A stretch of 64,000 nucleotides of DNA from Oscillospiraceae bacterium. GTDB lineage: Bacteria > Bacillota > Clostridia > Oscillospirales > Oscillospiraceae. The first letter of the stretch is position 1. The number at the start of each line of letters is the position of its first letter. Below are positions 42,705 through 51,298 of the stretch, one piece after another. Location: positions 310,001 through 374,000 of the forward strand of contig CAJTEA010000001.1 of NCBI GenBank assembly GCA_910575265.1. The letters run 5' to 3'. The notes beneath the pieces were generated by a model. It did not search any database. It was not told where the DNA came from and saw nothing but the letters and a program-made list of their open reading frames with translations. A program made the position numbers and the translations under genes.

Positions 42705-44171
42705 ATGGCACAGAAACCAACCCTGCGGGCCCTGACAGCGGGGCTTACCACCCTGGCGCTCACTCTAGCGCTGACCATCACCCCGGCGCGCGCGACGAAA
42801 ACAACTTATGAGGACGTGGACGAGGAGATCTGGTACTTCACCTCCGTGGCCTTCTGTCAGCAGCATGAGCTGATGGACGGCCTGTCCAGCCGTACCTTTG
42901 ACCCCGATGGGCTGATGACCCGGGCGACACTGGCCGAGGCCCTCTACCGCCTGGCGGGCCGTCCCGCTGTGGAATCGGAGCCAGAGGATACAGAAGATAT
43001 AGAGAACGCGGAAGCCGCGGAATCAGCGGAGGAAGCGGAGGACACCCTTCCCTTCTCTGACGTGGGGGAAAGCCACCCCAATCTGGACGCCATCCGCTGG
43101 GCCAAGGCCAACGGCGTGGTCAGCGGCTATGAGGACGGGACCTTCGGCCCTGAGGACCCCATCACCCGGGAACAGATCGCCGCCCTGCTCTGGAACCAGC
43201 AGGGACAGCGGGAGGCTCAGGCCGCCCCCTTCACCGACCGGGCGGATGTCTCAGACTGGGCTTCCGGCGCGGTAAACTGGGCCTACAGCGTCAGGCTTAT
43301 GCAGGGCACGGAGACGGGCAGCTTCCTGCCGCTGGATAACACCACCCGGTCTCAGGGCGCGGTTATTGTGATGAACTACGCCAAAGCGTTTTACGGCCTT
43401 CAGCTGGGCTATACCCTGCCCGCGTCTAAGGCCATCGCGGTCAACCAGTACATAGATGATGCCTACTCTCTGGATGAAAATGGCTATCTCTCCTACTCCG
43501 CCGCCCCCTTCACCCGGGGCATCGATGTGTCCGCCCACCAGAAGGAGATCGACTGGCGGAAGGTCGCGGCCACCGGCATGAGCTTTGCCATGGTTCGGGC
43601 GGGCTACCGGGGCTATGGCAGCGGCGCCATCCTCAAGGATACCTACTTCGACGCCAACATGCGGGGCGCGCTGGCCAATGGCATGCAGGTAGGGGTATAT
43701 TTTTTCTCCCAGGCTCTCACTCCCGCCGAGGCGGTGGAGGAGGCCAACCAGCTGCTGGAGTGGATCGGCGACTATCCGGTTACCTACCCGGTGGTCTTTG
43801 ACTGGGAGGAGCAGGACCGGGACGATTCCCGCACCCAGGGGACCGATGGCAACACCGTTACCGCCTGCGCCCTGGCCTTCTGCGAGGTCATTGAGGACGC
43901 CGGTTTTATCCCCATGACCTATGGCAGCCCCCTGAAGGTCTACAGCGGCGGTATTCTGCTGGAGCATCTTCAGGACTATCCCTTCTGGCTGGCCAACTAT
44001 ACCAAAAATACCGCGCCCACCACCTTCCGTTATCACTATAACATTTGGCAGTACTCCAGTACAGGCCGCGTGGACGGCATCAACGGCAATGTGGACCTGA
44101 ATATCTGTTTCACCGACTGGGCCACTTGGAGCAAGGGCGGCGTTCATGAGTGGTGGAAGGGACCGGTTTAA
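42705..44171 (+). CDS. SLH-anchored GH25 lysozyme
   Basis: A 488-residue exported wall hydrolase. Signal peptide to about residue 30; SLH repeats at about 33-85, 110-165 and 168-225, interrupted by an acidic Glu/Ala spacer. A GH25 muramidase domain runs from about 268 (GIDVSAHQKEIDWRKVAATGMSFAMVRAGYRG) with the catalytic FDWEEQ near 365. It would cut the glycan between MurNAc and GlcNAc while held on pyruvylated polymer. Start at 42705 after a GAGCGAGGA ribosome site. Confidence 0.9.
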   Translation: MAQKPTLRALTAGLTTLALTLALTITPARATKTTYEDVDEEIWYFTSVAFCQQHELMDGLSSRTFDPDGLMTRATLAEALYRLAGRPAVESEPEDTEDIENAEAAESAEEAEDTLPFSDVGESHPNLDAIRWAKANGVVSGYEDGTFGPEDPITREQIAALLWNQQGQREAQAAPFTDRADVSDWASGAVNWAYSVRLMQGTETGSFLPLDNTTRSQGAVIVMNYAKAFYGLQLGYTLPASKAIAVNQYIDDAYSLDENGYLSYSAAPFTRGIDVSAHQKEIDWRKVAATGMSFAMVRAGYRGYGSGAILKDTYFDANMRGALANGMQVGVYFFSQALTPAEAVEEANQLLEWIGDYPVTYPVVFDWEEQDRDDSRTQGTDGNTVTACALAFCEVIEDAGFIPMTYGSPLKVYSGGILLEHLQDYPFWLANYTKNTAPTTFRYHYNIWQYSSTGRVDGINGNVDLNICFTDWATWSKGGVHEWWKGPV

Positions 44172-44176
44172 GCATT

Positions 44177-44193
44177 CGCAACCATCGGTTGCG
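44177..44193. promoter_or_regulatory. CGCAACC-ATC-GGTTGCG palindrome upstream of XRE regulator 1
   Basis: A perfect 7-bp inverted repeat, followed by GGAAAA. The related GGTTACGGAAAA lies at 44246-44257, and CGCAAC...GTTGCGG lies before the second XRE gene. A likely regulator site. Confidence 0.5.
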
Positions 44194-44270
44194 GAAAATT
44201 CCAGCCCTCCCTGGTGGAGCGCAACCACCCTTTCTGATACCATAGGGTTACGGAAAAGGAGGTACCTGTC

Positions 44271-44927
44271 ATGAAATTGAACGAGAAAATCGCCTATTAC
44301 CGCCGGGAGCGGAAGCTGTCCCAGGAGGAGCTGGCCGCCCGGGTGGGGGTATCCCGTCAGGCGGTAAGCAAATGGGAGCTGGGCGAGGCGTCCCCGGACA
44401 TCGGCAAGCTGCTGGCCTTGGCAAAAGCGTTCGGCGTAACCACCGACCACCTTTTAAATGAGGGCGAGGGCCCGGAGCGGGACGCGCCCCCGCCCCCGGA
44501 GGCCCCCGCTCCAGTTCCGCCCCCGGCAGATCCCCGGCCGGAGCTGGGGACCAACCTCCCTGGCTTCCTTGGGAGGATGGTTCGCCGCTGGGGCTGGCTG
44601 GCCGGAGTCTATCTGGCCCTCCAGGGGGCGGGCCTGACCCTGTTCGGCCTGATTGGACGATTTATGGTCAATGGCTTTTTCCAGGGCGTGGACAACATGG
44701 AGACGGGCTTTGGCGCTCCTGGCGGCGGCTGGGCCTACAGCGGCCCGCCGGAGTTTGAGGCCGCCATTATGGAGGAACTGGGGATCGCGCGGCCCTCCCC
44801 GCTTTCCAGGTTCCAGTCGGTCATGCTGGCCATTCCTACTCTTGCTTTGGTCATCGGATTGATTATGGTCATCGGCGGGCTGATCCTGGCTTATGCGCTA
44901 TGGAAAAACGGTAAAAGGGGGGAGTGA
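44271..44927 (+). CDS. XRE regulator with membrane domain
   Basis: A 218-residue protein. The N-terminal helix-turn-helix (LSQEELAARVGVSRQAVSKWELGEASPD) is followed by a Pro-rich linker (about 65-95) and two hydrophobic helices (about 105-130 and 180-208). It is probably a membrane-tethered repressor sensing the envelope. The ribosome site AAAAGGAGGTACCTGTC is nearly the same as that of the next XRE gene. Palindromes lie upstream. Confidence 0.8.
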   Translation: MKLNEKIAYYRRERKLSQEELAARVGVSRQAVSKWELGEASPDIGKLLALAKAFGVTTDHLLNEGEGPERDAPPPPEAPAPVPPPADPRPELGTNLPGFLGRMVRRWGWLAGVYLALQGAGLTLFGLIGRFMVNGFFQGVDNMETGFGAPGGGWAYSGPPEFEAAIMEELGIARPSPLSRFQSVMLAIPTLALVIGLIMVIGGLILAYALWKNGKRGE

Positions 44928-44966
44928 GCCCCCGCGCAACCGGAAATTGACAAAAAAATCTTCCAA

Positions 44967-44992
44967 CGCAACAGAAAATCGGTGGAGTTGCG
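44967..44992. promoter_or_regulatory. CGCAAC...GTTGCG inverted repeat upstream of XRE regulator 2
   Basis: CGCAAC (44967-44972) and GTTGCG (44987-44992), sharing half-site sequence with the palindrome at 44177-44193. A TTGACA-like hexamer precedes it at 44947-44952. Confidence 0.45.
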
Positions 44993-45045
44993 GACCTTAT
45001 TCGGGTATGCTGGAGCCATCCCAACTATCAAGGAGGTACATCCAA

Positions 45046-45942
45046 ATGGCATTTTCCGACAACCTGCAATTCCTCCGGGCCCGCCAGGGCCAGACCCAGG
45101 AGCAGCTGGCTGAACTTTTAGAGGTCTCCCGTCAGTCTGTAAGCAAGTGGGAGAGCGCCCAGAGCTATCCGGAGATGGACACCATCCTGCGCATCTGTGA
45201 CCTGTATCATGTGGACCTGGACACCCTCATGCGGGGCAGCGTGGAGGACAGCCTGGTGGAGGACACCGCCCAGTATGACCGCTTTATGAACCGCTTTTCC
45301 CGGCGCATGGCCCTTGCCGTTGGCGGCATTATCGCCGGAGTGGGCCTGTGCGGCCTGCTGGAAGCCAAAGGCATTTCAGAGTACTTGGTCGGTGCGGTTT
45401 TGCTGCTGATCATCGCCGTGTGCGTGGTCGTGATGGTGGCAATTTCCCTCCAAAGGGAAAATTTCCGCAAGCAGTACCCCGTCATTGCCGACTTCTACAC
45501 CGAAAAGGAAAAACAGGCTTTCCGGCAAAAATTTGTCTGGTTCATCTCCGGGGGCGTGGGGGCAATCCTCTTTGACGTGGTCCTGCTGCTGCTGTTTTTC
45601 GCCAAATTTCCAGAGGAGGAGCCTTTTGAATCCTATGCCATCTCCGTCTTTCTGCTCATTGTCGCCGGGGCGGTGACCGCCTTCGTCTACGCCGGTATCC
45701 AGGAGGAGAAGTACAAAATTGACGAGTACAACCGGGACAACAACCCCACCCCGGAGGTCAAAAAGCGCAAAGGGCTGATTAACACCATCTGCGCCGCGCT
45801 GATGACGCTGGTCACCGCCCTCTATGTGGGCCTGGGGCTGGCCCTGGACCTGTGGCGCGCCGCGTGGTGGGTCTTCGCGGTAGGCGGGATTCTATGCGCG
45901 GTGGTAAACATCGTGCTGGACCCCTACAAGGACGAGGATTAG
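45046..45942 (+). CDS. XRE regulator with multi-helix membrane domain
   Basis: A 298-residue protein. The helix-turn-helix (QTQEQLAELLEVSRQSVSKWESAQSYPEMD) occupies residues 1-65; five to six hydrophobic helices follow (from about 88), with a charged loop in the middle. The same plan as its neighbour but a different membrane part. Start at 45046 with AAGGAGGTAC upstream; the open frame extends further 5' without a ribosome site. Probably envelope-stress regulation (inference). Confidence 0.8.
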   Translation: MAFSDNLQFLRARQGQTQEQLAELLEVSRQSVSKWESAQSYPEMDTILRICDLYHVDLDTLMRGSVEDSLVEDTAQYDRFMNRFSRRMALAVGGIIAGVGLCGLLEAKGISEYLVGAVLLLIIAVCVVVMVAISLQRENFRKQYPVIADFYTEKEKQAFRQKFVWFISGGVGAILFDVVLLLLFFAKFPEEEPFESYAISVFLLIVAGAVTAFVYAGIQEEKYKIDEYNRDNNPTPEVKKRKGLINTICAALMTLVTALYVGLGLALDLWRAAWWVFAVGGILCAVVNIVLDPYKDED

Positions 45943-45945
45943 CAC

Positions 45946-45973
45946 TTGACAAATCGGAATCACCCGCTATAAT
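45946..45973 (+). promoter_or_regulatory. promoter of the PTS EIIC-like gene
   Basis: TTGACA (45946-45951), a 16-bp spacer and TATAAT (45968-45973). Confidence 0.85.
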
Positions 45974-45975
45974 AG

Positions 45976-46003
45976 CCATACAGGTGTCTTGACACCTGTA
46001 TGG
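45976..46003. promoter_or_regulatory. 28-bp palindromic operator at +1 of the PTS EIIC-like gene
   Basis: Perfect 13-bp arms (CCATACAGGTGTC and complement) around TT, starting three bases after the -10 box and covering the expected transcription start. The lack of a T-run and its position argue for a repressor site, not a terminator. The cognate regulator is not obvious. Confidence 0.7.
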
Positions 46004-46036
46004 CTTACTTATTTCTGTGGGAAAAAGGTGATTGAA

Positions 46037-47107
46037 ATGAAAGAGTTCTTAGCGCGGAAAAACATTGTGATTTCCGCCCGGCGCTACGGCATCGACGCCC
46101 TGGGGGCCATGGCCCAGGGGCTGTTCTGCTCCCTGCTCATCGGCACCATTATCAAGACCCTGGGCCAGCAGCTGGGGCTGGCCTTCCTGGTGGATATGGG
46201 CGGCTTTGCCTCCGCCATGTCCGCCCCGGCTATGGCCATCGCCATCGGCTACGCCCTCCAGGCCCCGCCGCTGGTTCTGTTCTCCCTGGCGGCGGTAGGG
46301 CAGGCGGCCAACTCCATGGGCGGGGCCGGCGGACCGCTGGCAGTGTTGTTTATCGCTATCCTTGCCGCCGAAGTGGGCAAGGCGGTGTCCAAAGAGACCA
46401 AGGTGGACATCCTGGTCACCCCCGCCGTCACCATTTTTGTGGGGGTGATGCTGGCCTACCTCATCGCGCCCCCCATCGGCTCTTTGGCTGACGCCTTCGG
46501 CACCCTCATCAACCAGACCACCATGCTCCAGCCCTTCTGGATGGGCATCGCCGTCTCCGTTCTGGTGGGCGTCGCCTTGACCCTGCCCATCTCCTCCGCC
46601 GCCATCTGCCACACCCTGAGCCTGGTGGGACTGGCGGGCGGCGCCGCTGTGGCGGGCTGCTGCGCCCAGATGGTGGGCTTTGCCGTCATGTCCTTCCGGG
46701 AGAACCGCTGGGGCGGACTGGTGTCCCAGGGATTGGGCACCTCTATGCTCCAAATGGGCAACATTGTGAAAAACCCCCGCATTTGGATTCCCCCTACCCT
46801 GGCTTCCGCCATCACCGGTCCAATTGCCACCTGCCTGTTCCGGCTGGAGATGAACGGCGACCCCATCAACTCCGGCATGGGCACCTGTGGCCTGTGCGGC
46901 CAGCTGGGGGTGTGGACCGGCTGGCTGGCTCCCAGTGAGATGGCGGCGGCGAAGGTGGGCGCTGTGGCGGTCAGCCCCACCGCCTTCCACTGGGTTGGGC
47001 TGGTTCTGGTCTGCTTTGTCCTGCCCGCCGTCCTGTCGGTGGTATTCTGTGAGGTTTTGCGGAAAATCGGCTGGATCAAGGAGGGCGACCTGACCCTGCC
47101 GCAATAA
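46037..47107 (+). CDS. PTS EIIC-like permease (PTS_EIIC_2 family)
   Basis: A 356-residue membrane protein with eight to ten helices, matching the stand-alone EIIC-2 family (IDALGAMAQGLFCSLLIGTIIKTLG; MGGAGGPLAVLFIAILAAEVGK; GMGTCGLCGQLG). These proteins lack their own EIIA/EIIB domains, and the substrate is unknown. A strong promoter and operator lie upstream. Start at 46037 with AAGGTG eight bases before. Confidence 0.8.
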   Translation: MKEFLARKNIVISARRYGIDALGAMAQGLFCSLLIGTIIKTLGQQLGLAFLVDMGGFASAMSAPAMAIAIGYALQAPPLVLFSLAAVGQAANSMGGAGGPLAVLFIAILAAEVGKAVSKETKVDILVTPAVTIFVGVMLAYLIAPPIGSLADAFGTLINQTTMLQPFWMGIAVSVLVGVALTLPISSAAICHTLSLVGLAGGAAVAGCCAQMVGFAVMSFRENRWGGLVSQGLGTSMLQMGNIVKNPRIWIPPTLASAITGPIATCLFRLEMNGDPINSGMGTCGLCGQLGVWTGWLAPSEMAAAKVGAVAVSPTAFHWVGLVLVCFVLPAVLSVVFCEVLRKIGWIKEGDLTLPQ

Positions 47108-47112
47108 ATTTC

Positions 47113-47142
47113 TTGACGATGCTCCCTGTCTCGATGTAAAAT
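47113..47142 (+). promoter_or_regulatory. promoter of the DUF1846 gene
   Basis: TTGACG (47113-47118), an 18-bp spacer and TAAAAT (47137-47142). Confidence 0.55.
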
Positions 47143-47189
47143 ACTGGTGTATGTGTTGTTTATGGCGAGAGAGAAAGGGAGTAGACGCA

Positions 47190-48677
47190 ATGGCCAAAAG
47201 AGGCTTTGACAATGAGAAGTATTTAACCATCCAGTCCCAGCACATCCGGAACCGGATCGCCCAGTTCGGGGGCAAGCTGTATCTGGAGTTCGGCGGCAAG
47301 CTGTTTGACGACTACCACGCCAGCCGGGTGCTCCCCGGCTTTGAGCCGGACAGCAAGCTCCGCATGCTGGAGCAGCTGCGGGACAAGGCGGAGATCATCA
47401 TCTCCATCAACGCCGGGGACATTGAGAAGAACAAGGTCCGGGGGGACCTTGGTATCACCTACGACAGCGACGTGCTCCGGCTCATCGACCAGTTCCGGGG
47501 CCGGGGGCTGTATGTGGGCAGTGTGGTGGTCACCCGGTACACCGGCCAGCCCGCCGCCGACGCTTTCCAGGCCCGGCTGGAGGGGCTGGGCCTGAGGGTG
47601 TACCGCCACTACCCCATCGAGGGCTACCCCCACAACATCGCCAAAATTGTCAGCGATGAGGGCTACGGCCGCAATGAGTACATTGAGACCAGTCATCCCC
47701 TGGTGGTGGTCACCGCCCCCGGGCCGGGCAGCGGGAAAATGGCCACCTGCCTGTCCCAGCTCTACCACGAGAACAAGCGGGGCGTGGTGGCGGGCTACGC
47801 CAAGTTTGAGACCTTCCCCATCTGGAACCTGCCGCTGAAGCACCCGGTCAATCTGGCCTACGAGGCCGCCACCGCCGACCTGGACGACGTGAACATGATC
47901 GACCCCTTCCACCTTCAGGCCTACGGCGAGACCACAGTGAACTACAACCGGGATGTGGAGGTGTTCCCCGTCCTGGCCGCGATGTTTGAGAAGATTACCG
48001 GCAAGTGCCCCTACCAGTCCCCCACCGACATGGGGGTGAACATGGCGGGCAGCTGTGTTTTTGACGACGAGGCCTGTCAGGAGGCCGCCAGGCAGGAGAT
48101 CGTCCGCCGGTACTACGACGCCCTGTGCGAGCGCCGCCAGGGGAAGGGCTCTGATCACGCGGTGTACAAGCTGGAGCTGCTGATGCAGCAGGCGGGGATC
48201 ACCGCGGACATCCGTCCGGTGGTGGGCCGGGCCAACCAGCTGGCCGAGGCCACCGGAGAGCCGGCCATGTCCATCCAGCTGGCCGACGGCACCCTGATCA
48301 ACGGCAAAACCTCCGAGCTGATGGGCTGTTCCGCCGCCGCGCTGCTTAATGCGTTAAAACACCTGTCCGGAGCGGGGGGACACGGCGTCCATCTCATCGC
48401 CCAGTCCGCTATTGAGCCGATCCAGAAGGTGAAGGTGGACTATCTGGGCTCCGCCAACCCCCGGCTGCACAGCGACGAGGTGCTCATTGCCCTGGCCTCC
48501 TCCGCCAACCTGGAGCCCAAGGCCGCCCGGGCCTTGGAACAGCTGGCCGCGCTCAAGGGCTGTCAGGCCCACTGCTCGGTAATCCTTTCCCCGGCGGACG
48601 CCACCACCTATAAAAAGCTGGGCCTCCAGCTCACCTGCGAGCCGAAATATCAGACCAACAAGCTGTATCACCGATAA
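47190..48677 (+). CDS. DUF1846 family protein
   Basis: A 495-residue soluble protein matching DUF1846, a conserved Firmicute family (FDNEKYLTIQSQHIRNRIAQFGGKLYLEFGGKLFDDYHASRVLPGF). It includes a P-loop-like TAPGPGSGKMATCLSQLYHE near residue 180, where a nucleotide may bind. Its physiological reaction is not established. Start at 47190 after GGGAG. Monocistronic, with tandem terminators behind. Confidence 0.85.
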   Translation: MAKRGFDNEKYLTIQSQHIRNRIAQFGGKLYLEFGGKLFDDYHASRVLPGFEPDSKLRMLEQLRDKAEIIISINAGDIEKNKVRGDLGITYDSDVLRLIDQFRGRGLYVGSVVVTRYTGQPAADAFQARLEGLGLRVYRHYPIEGYPHNIAKIVSDEGYGRNEYIETSHPLVVVTAPGPGSGKMATCLSQLYHENKRGVVAGYAKFETFPIWNLPLKHPVNLAYEAATADLDDVNMIDPFHLQAYGETTVNYNRDVEVFPVLAAMFEKITGKCPYQSPTDMGVNMAGSCVFDDEACQEAARQEIVRRYYDALCERRQGKGSDHAVYKLELLMQQAGITADIRPVVGRANQLAEATGEPAMSIQLADGTLINGKTSELMGCSAAALLNALKHLSGAGGHGVHLIAQSAIEPIQKVKVDYLGSANPRLHSDEVLIALASSANLEPKAARALEQLAALKGCQAHCSVILSPADATTYKKLGLQLTCEPKYQTNKLYHR

Positions 48678-48710
48678 AGGAAAGCGGTAACCCCCCGTCC
48701 GCGGAGGAAA

Positions 48711-48765
48711 AAAGCCTCCTTTGCCAAAGGAGGCTTTGAGCCCCCGGCGAATACTCGCCGGGGGC
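48711..48765. terminator. two tandem hairpins between convergent genes
   Basis: First AAAGCCTCCTTTG with its complement (48711-48737), then GCCCCCGGCGA-ATAC-TCGCCGGGGGC (48740-48765). They separate DUF1846 from the MerR operon. Confidence 0.8.
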
Positions 48766-48778
48766 AAATCATATCGAA

Positions 48779-49354
48779 TTATTTGAGCCGCACCGCCGTT
48801 CCGTAGGCGATTACCTCGGCGGCCCCCTGCATCACGGCGGAGGAGCCGTAGCGGATGTTGATGACAGCGTCGGCGCCCAGGGCCTCGGCCTCGTCCACCA
48901 TGCGCTTCACGGCGATCTGACGGGCCTCGTTGAGCATCTCGGTGTAGCTGGTGATCTCACCACCCACCAGGGTTTTCATACCGGCCATAAAGTCCTTGCC
49001 GAAGTTTTTGGACTGGACCACCGTGCCCTTGGCCATGCCCAGCACCTCGAATTCCTTTCCGGGGATGTAGTCAATGTTTACCAGCAGCATAATAGTTTCC
49101 TCCTTATCCAATGTCACAGATTTGATATCTTCCAGAGCGTCCAGCTCATGGAACCGTTTCCTCAGCGCCCATAGGGCAGGGAGCATCAGGGCGGCGCAGA
49201 ACGCGCCAAGGACAAAAAACAGGATGAACAATACTTGAGGCAGGTCTGGAATGAGACACAGGGCCCAGAAGCCAATCACACAGGCCAGCTGGAGCAGGCC
49301 GAACAGGACGATGCCAAGAACTGCCCCTCGCTTCTCAGTATTTCCGCGCTTCAT
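48779..49354 (-). CDS. YbjQ-like (UPF0145) protein with two membrane helices
   Basis: A 191-residue protein. Two hydrophobic helices occupy about residues 12-62, ending in ALWALRKRFHELDALED, which resembles the tails of the three upstream gene products. A YbjQ/heavy-metal-binding-like domain follows (MLLVNIDYIPGKEFEVLGMAKGTVVQSKN...ADAVINIRYGSS). Metal binding has not been shown for this domain in general. Last gene of the MerR operon; it overlaps the preceding gene by 20 bp. Confidence 0.8.
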   Translation of the reverse strand: MKRGNTEKRGAVLGIVLFGLLQLACVIGFWALCLIPDLPQVLFILFFVLGAFCAALMLPALWALRKRFHELDALEDIKSVTLDKEETIMLLVNIDYIPGKEFEVLGMAKGTVVQSKNFGKDFMAGMKTLVGGEITSYTEMLNEARQIAVKRMVDEAEALGADAVINIRYGSSAVMQGAAEVIAYGTAVRLK

Positions 49355-49598
49355 CCAGCTCCCCCTTCTCAATCTCCCGTACCCGCTGCCACAGGGCGGC
49401 GAAGGTAAAGGGGACGGTGACCAGATCGGCGATGGCCAAAATAAGCATCAGGCCACCCAGCCAGTCCGGGGGCCCCATGGTACGCAGTTGGAGCAGCGCC
49501 CCCACCGTCAAAAGCTGAAGCAGGGTGTTGAGGACCACCGACCGCACCGCCGCCCGCTTTTCCCCTCGCCGGTCAAATCTAATACTTTTTGGCTTCAT
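49335..49598 (-). CDS. small two-helix membrane protein with the shared tail motif (2)
   Basis: An 87-residue protein with two hydrophobic helices and the C-terminal tail ALWQRVREIEKGELDEARKY. A ribosome site (GGAGGCGAAGAGG) lies inside the preceding gene, whose stop overlaps this start by 20 bp. Function unknown. Confidence 0.65.
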   Translation of the reverse strand: MKPKSIRFDRRGEKRAAVRSVVLNTLLQLLTVGALLQLRTMGPPDWLGGLMLILAIADLVTVPFTFAALWQRVREIEKGELDEARKY

Positions 49599-49854
49599 CC
49601 TCTTCGCCTCCTTTGACCTCCTTCCACCGATGCCACAGGGCCACAACAACGCCTATCCCAATGGCCAGAATCCCGCCGATGTAGAACAGCAGGAGGCCCA
49701 ATCCCGGCCCCAATTGGCCCAGGAAGGGGAGCGCCGGACCCAGAGTCTGGGCCAGGAGCGCCAGAATCAGCAGGACAAAGCCCACCACCAGCGCCGTTAC
49801 AATCACTCCGCCCAACAGGCCGTGGCCTTTCTTGTCAGTAGTTTTTCGCATCAT
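49579..49854 (-). CDS. small two-helix membrane protein with the shared tail motif (1)
   Basis: A 91-residue protein: basic start, two hydrophobic helices (about 14-37 and 50-70), tail ALWHRWKEVKGGEEDEAKKY. Tandem ATGs at 49854 and 49851. It overlaps the MerR stop by 20 bp. It is similar in plan to the C-terminal half of the MerR protein. Function unknown. Confidence 0.65.
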   Translation of the reverse strand: MMRKTTDKKGHGLLGGVIVTALVVGFVLLILALLAQTLGPALPFLGQLGPGLGLLLFYIGGILAIGIGVVVALWHRWKEVKGGEEDEAKKY

Positions 49855-50485
49855 CCGCTTCTCCTTTCTGAATCTCTTTAATCCGCTGGTACAGGGCCAG
49901 CAGCACGCCCAGGATGATGACAGCGGGGATGGACACCATCACCGCCAGCAGGGCCAGAGGCGGGGCGTCCTGGGCATCCACGGTAAAGGCCCACACCATC
50001 AGCGCGATGATCCCCGCCATCAAAGCGGTGGTCAGCAGGGCCATGACGGCGGCCCCCGCGTACCGGACGGGCCTGGCGTCGTGCTTCTGCTTGTCCTGGA
50101 AGGTGGTGCCTTTCTGTTCCAGCTGTTCCATCTCCTCCAGCAGCTCGCCGGCGTCCAGGGCGTCCAGCCGCTCCTCCCGGTCCTTCAGGCTTTGGCACAG
50201 CAGGATGGACTGTTCCAGACTGTGGCGCTCCCGCTCCAGAGTGACCATGTGGCGGCGCATGCCGTCGGCCACGGTGCCCCCGGCCCGCATCTTGCGGATT
50301 TCCTCCAGGGGCACGCCCAGTTTGCGCATCAGCTTGATCCGCCGCAGAACGGCCACATCCTCCTCGCCGTAGTCCCGATAGCCGTTGGAGCTGTCCCGCC
50401 GGGGGGAGAGCAGGCCCTGTTCCTCATAAAAGCGGATGTTCTTTTTGGTAATGCCCACTTGGGCCTCCACCTCATTGATTTTCAT
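49835..50485 (-). CDS. MerR family regulator with C-terminal membrane domain
   Basis: A 216-residue protein. MerR winged helix at 1-70 (EVEAQVGITKKNIRFYEEQGLLSPRR; NGYRDYGEEDVAVLRRIKLMRKLG), a coiled coil at about 80-125, then two hydrophobic helices (145-170 and 177-198) and the tail ALYQRIKEIQKGEADDAKNY. A membrane-tethered MerR is uncommon. It leads a four-gene overlapping operon whose other products share its membrane part and tail. Confidence 0.85.
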   Translation of the reverse strand: MKINEVEAQVGITKKNIRFYEEQGLLSPRRDSSNGYRDYGEEDVAVLRRIKLMRKLGVPLEEIRKMRAGGTVADGMRRHMVTLERERHSLEQSILLCQSLKDREERLDALDAGELLEEMEQLEQKGTTFQDKQKHDARPVRYAGAAVMALLTTALMAGIIALMVWAFTVDAQDAPPLALLAVMVSIPAVIILGVLLALYQRIKEIQKGEADDAKNY

Positions 50486-50558
50486 GGGTGCGCCCCCTTT
50501 CTGATTGATACTCTACACCCTCCACAAGGGGGAAAGTCAACCATTTTTTTGAATTTTT

Positions 50559-51248
50559 TCAGGTTCCAGTGGGTGGAGGGCTGATTTTGATCACACTCAG
50601 TCGCTCTCCCGCCACCTGAAACCGGATCTCCAGGCCGGCGAAGGCCATGCCGTAGACCCGGTCCGGGTCGTCCTGATACTGAGGCCGGGGGTCCTGGGCC
50701 AGGACGGCCAGCAGGGCGGCCCGCTTCTCCTCCGGGACGGCCTCCAGCAGTTTGGCCGGACAGACCACCTCCAGGTCCGGCTCCTTGGGTCGGGCGGCGA
50801 AGCCGCCCACCGCCTCGGGTTTACAGTCGGCGTAAGGCAGGTAGGGTTTGATGTCATAGATGGGGGTGCCGTCCATCAGGTCGGCCCCGGCCACAATGAG
50901 GACGGGACCCAGCCCCGGCTCAAGCCGCGCCTCCGTCAGCCGCACGCAGGACAGGCCGATGGGATTGGGCCGGAAGGGCGACCGGGTGGCGAACACTCCC
51001 ACACGCTGGTTGCCGCCCAGCCGGGGCGGACGGACGGTGGGGGACCAGCCCGCCCGCCGGTCTTTGGAAAACTCCCAGATCAGCCAAAGATGGGAGAAGC
51101 CCTCCAGTCCCCGGATGGCGCTGGGATCCCGGTAGTCCGGCTCAAACACCACGGCGGCGGTCAGCTCCTCCACCAGGCCGCTCTGCCTGGGGATGCCGAA
51201 CTTTTCCGGAAAGTCACTTTTGACGCAGGCGATGGGGGTCATATCCAT
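50559..51248 (-). CDS. trmO: tRNA (t6A37)-methyltransferase TrmO
   Basis: A 229-residue enzyme of the TsaA/UPF0066 family that N6-methylates t6A at position 37 of tRNA-Thr with SAM. The N-terminal beta-barrel carries FSHLWLIWEFSK, GVFATRSPFRPNPIGLS and GTPIYDIKPYLPYAD; the C-terminal domain ends with DPRPQYQDDPDRVYGMAF. The ribosome site is AGGAGGG. Monocistronic, length usual. Confidence 0.9.
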   Translation of the reverse strand: MDMTPIACVKSDFPEKFGIPRQSGLVEELTAAVVFEPDYRDPSAIRGLEGFSHLWLIWEFSKDRRAGWSPTVRPPRLGGNQRVGVFATRSPFRPNPIGLSCVRLTEARLEPGLGPVLIVAGADLMDGTPIYDIKPYLPYADCKPEAVGGFAARPKEPDLEVVCPAKLLEAVPEEKRAALLAVLAQDPRPQYQDDPDRVYGMAFAGLEIRFQVAGERLSVIKISPPPTGT

Positions 51249-51298
51249 AATAAATCCCTCCTGTCCCTATTATAAGGCGCAGGAGGGTATTTGTCCAA

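Noticed and set aside
45976-46003. Intrinsic terminator for the XRE gene at this palindrome
   Set aside because: It lies just after a consensus promoter and has no T-run, so an operator is more likely.
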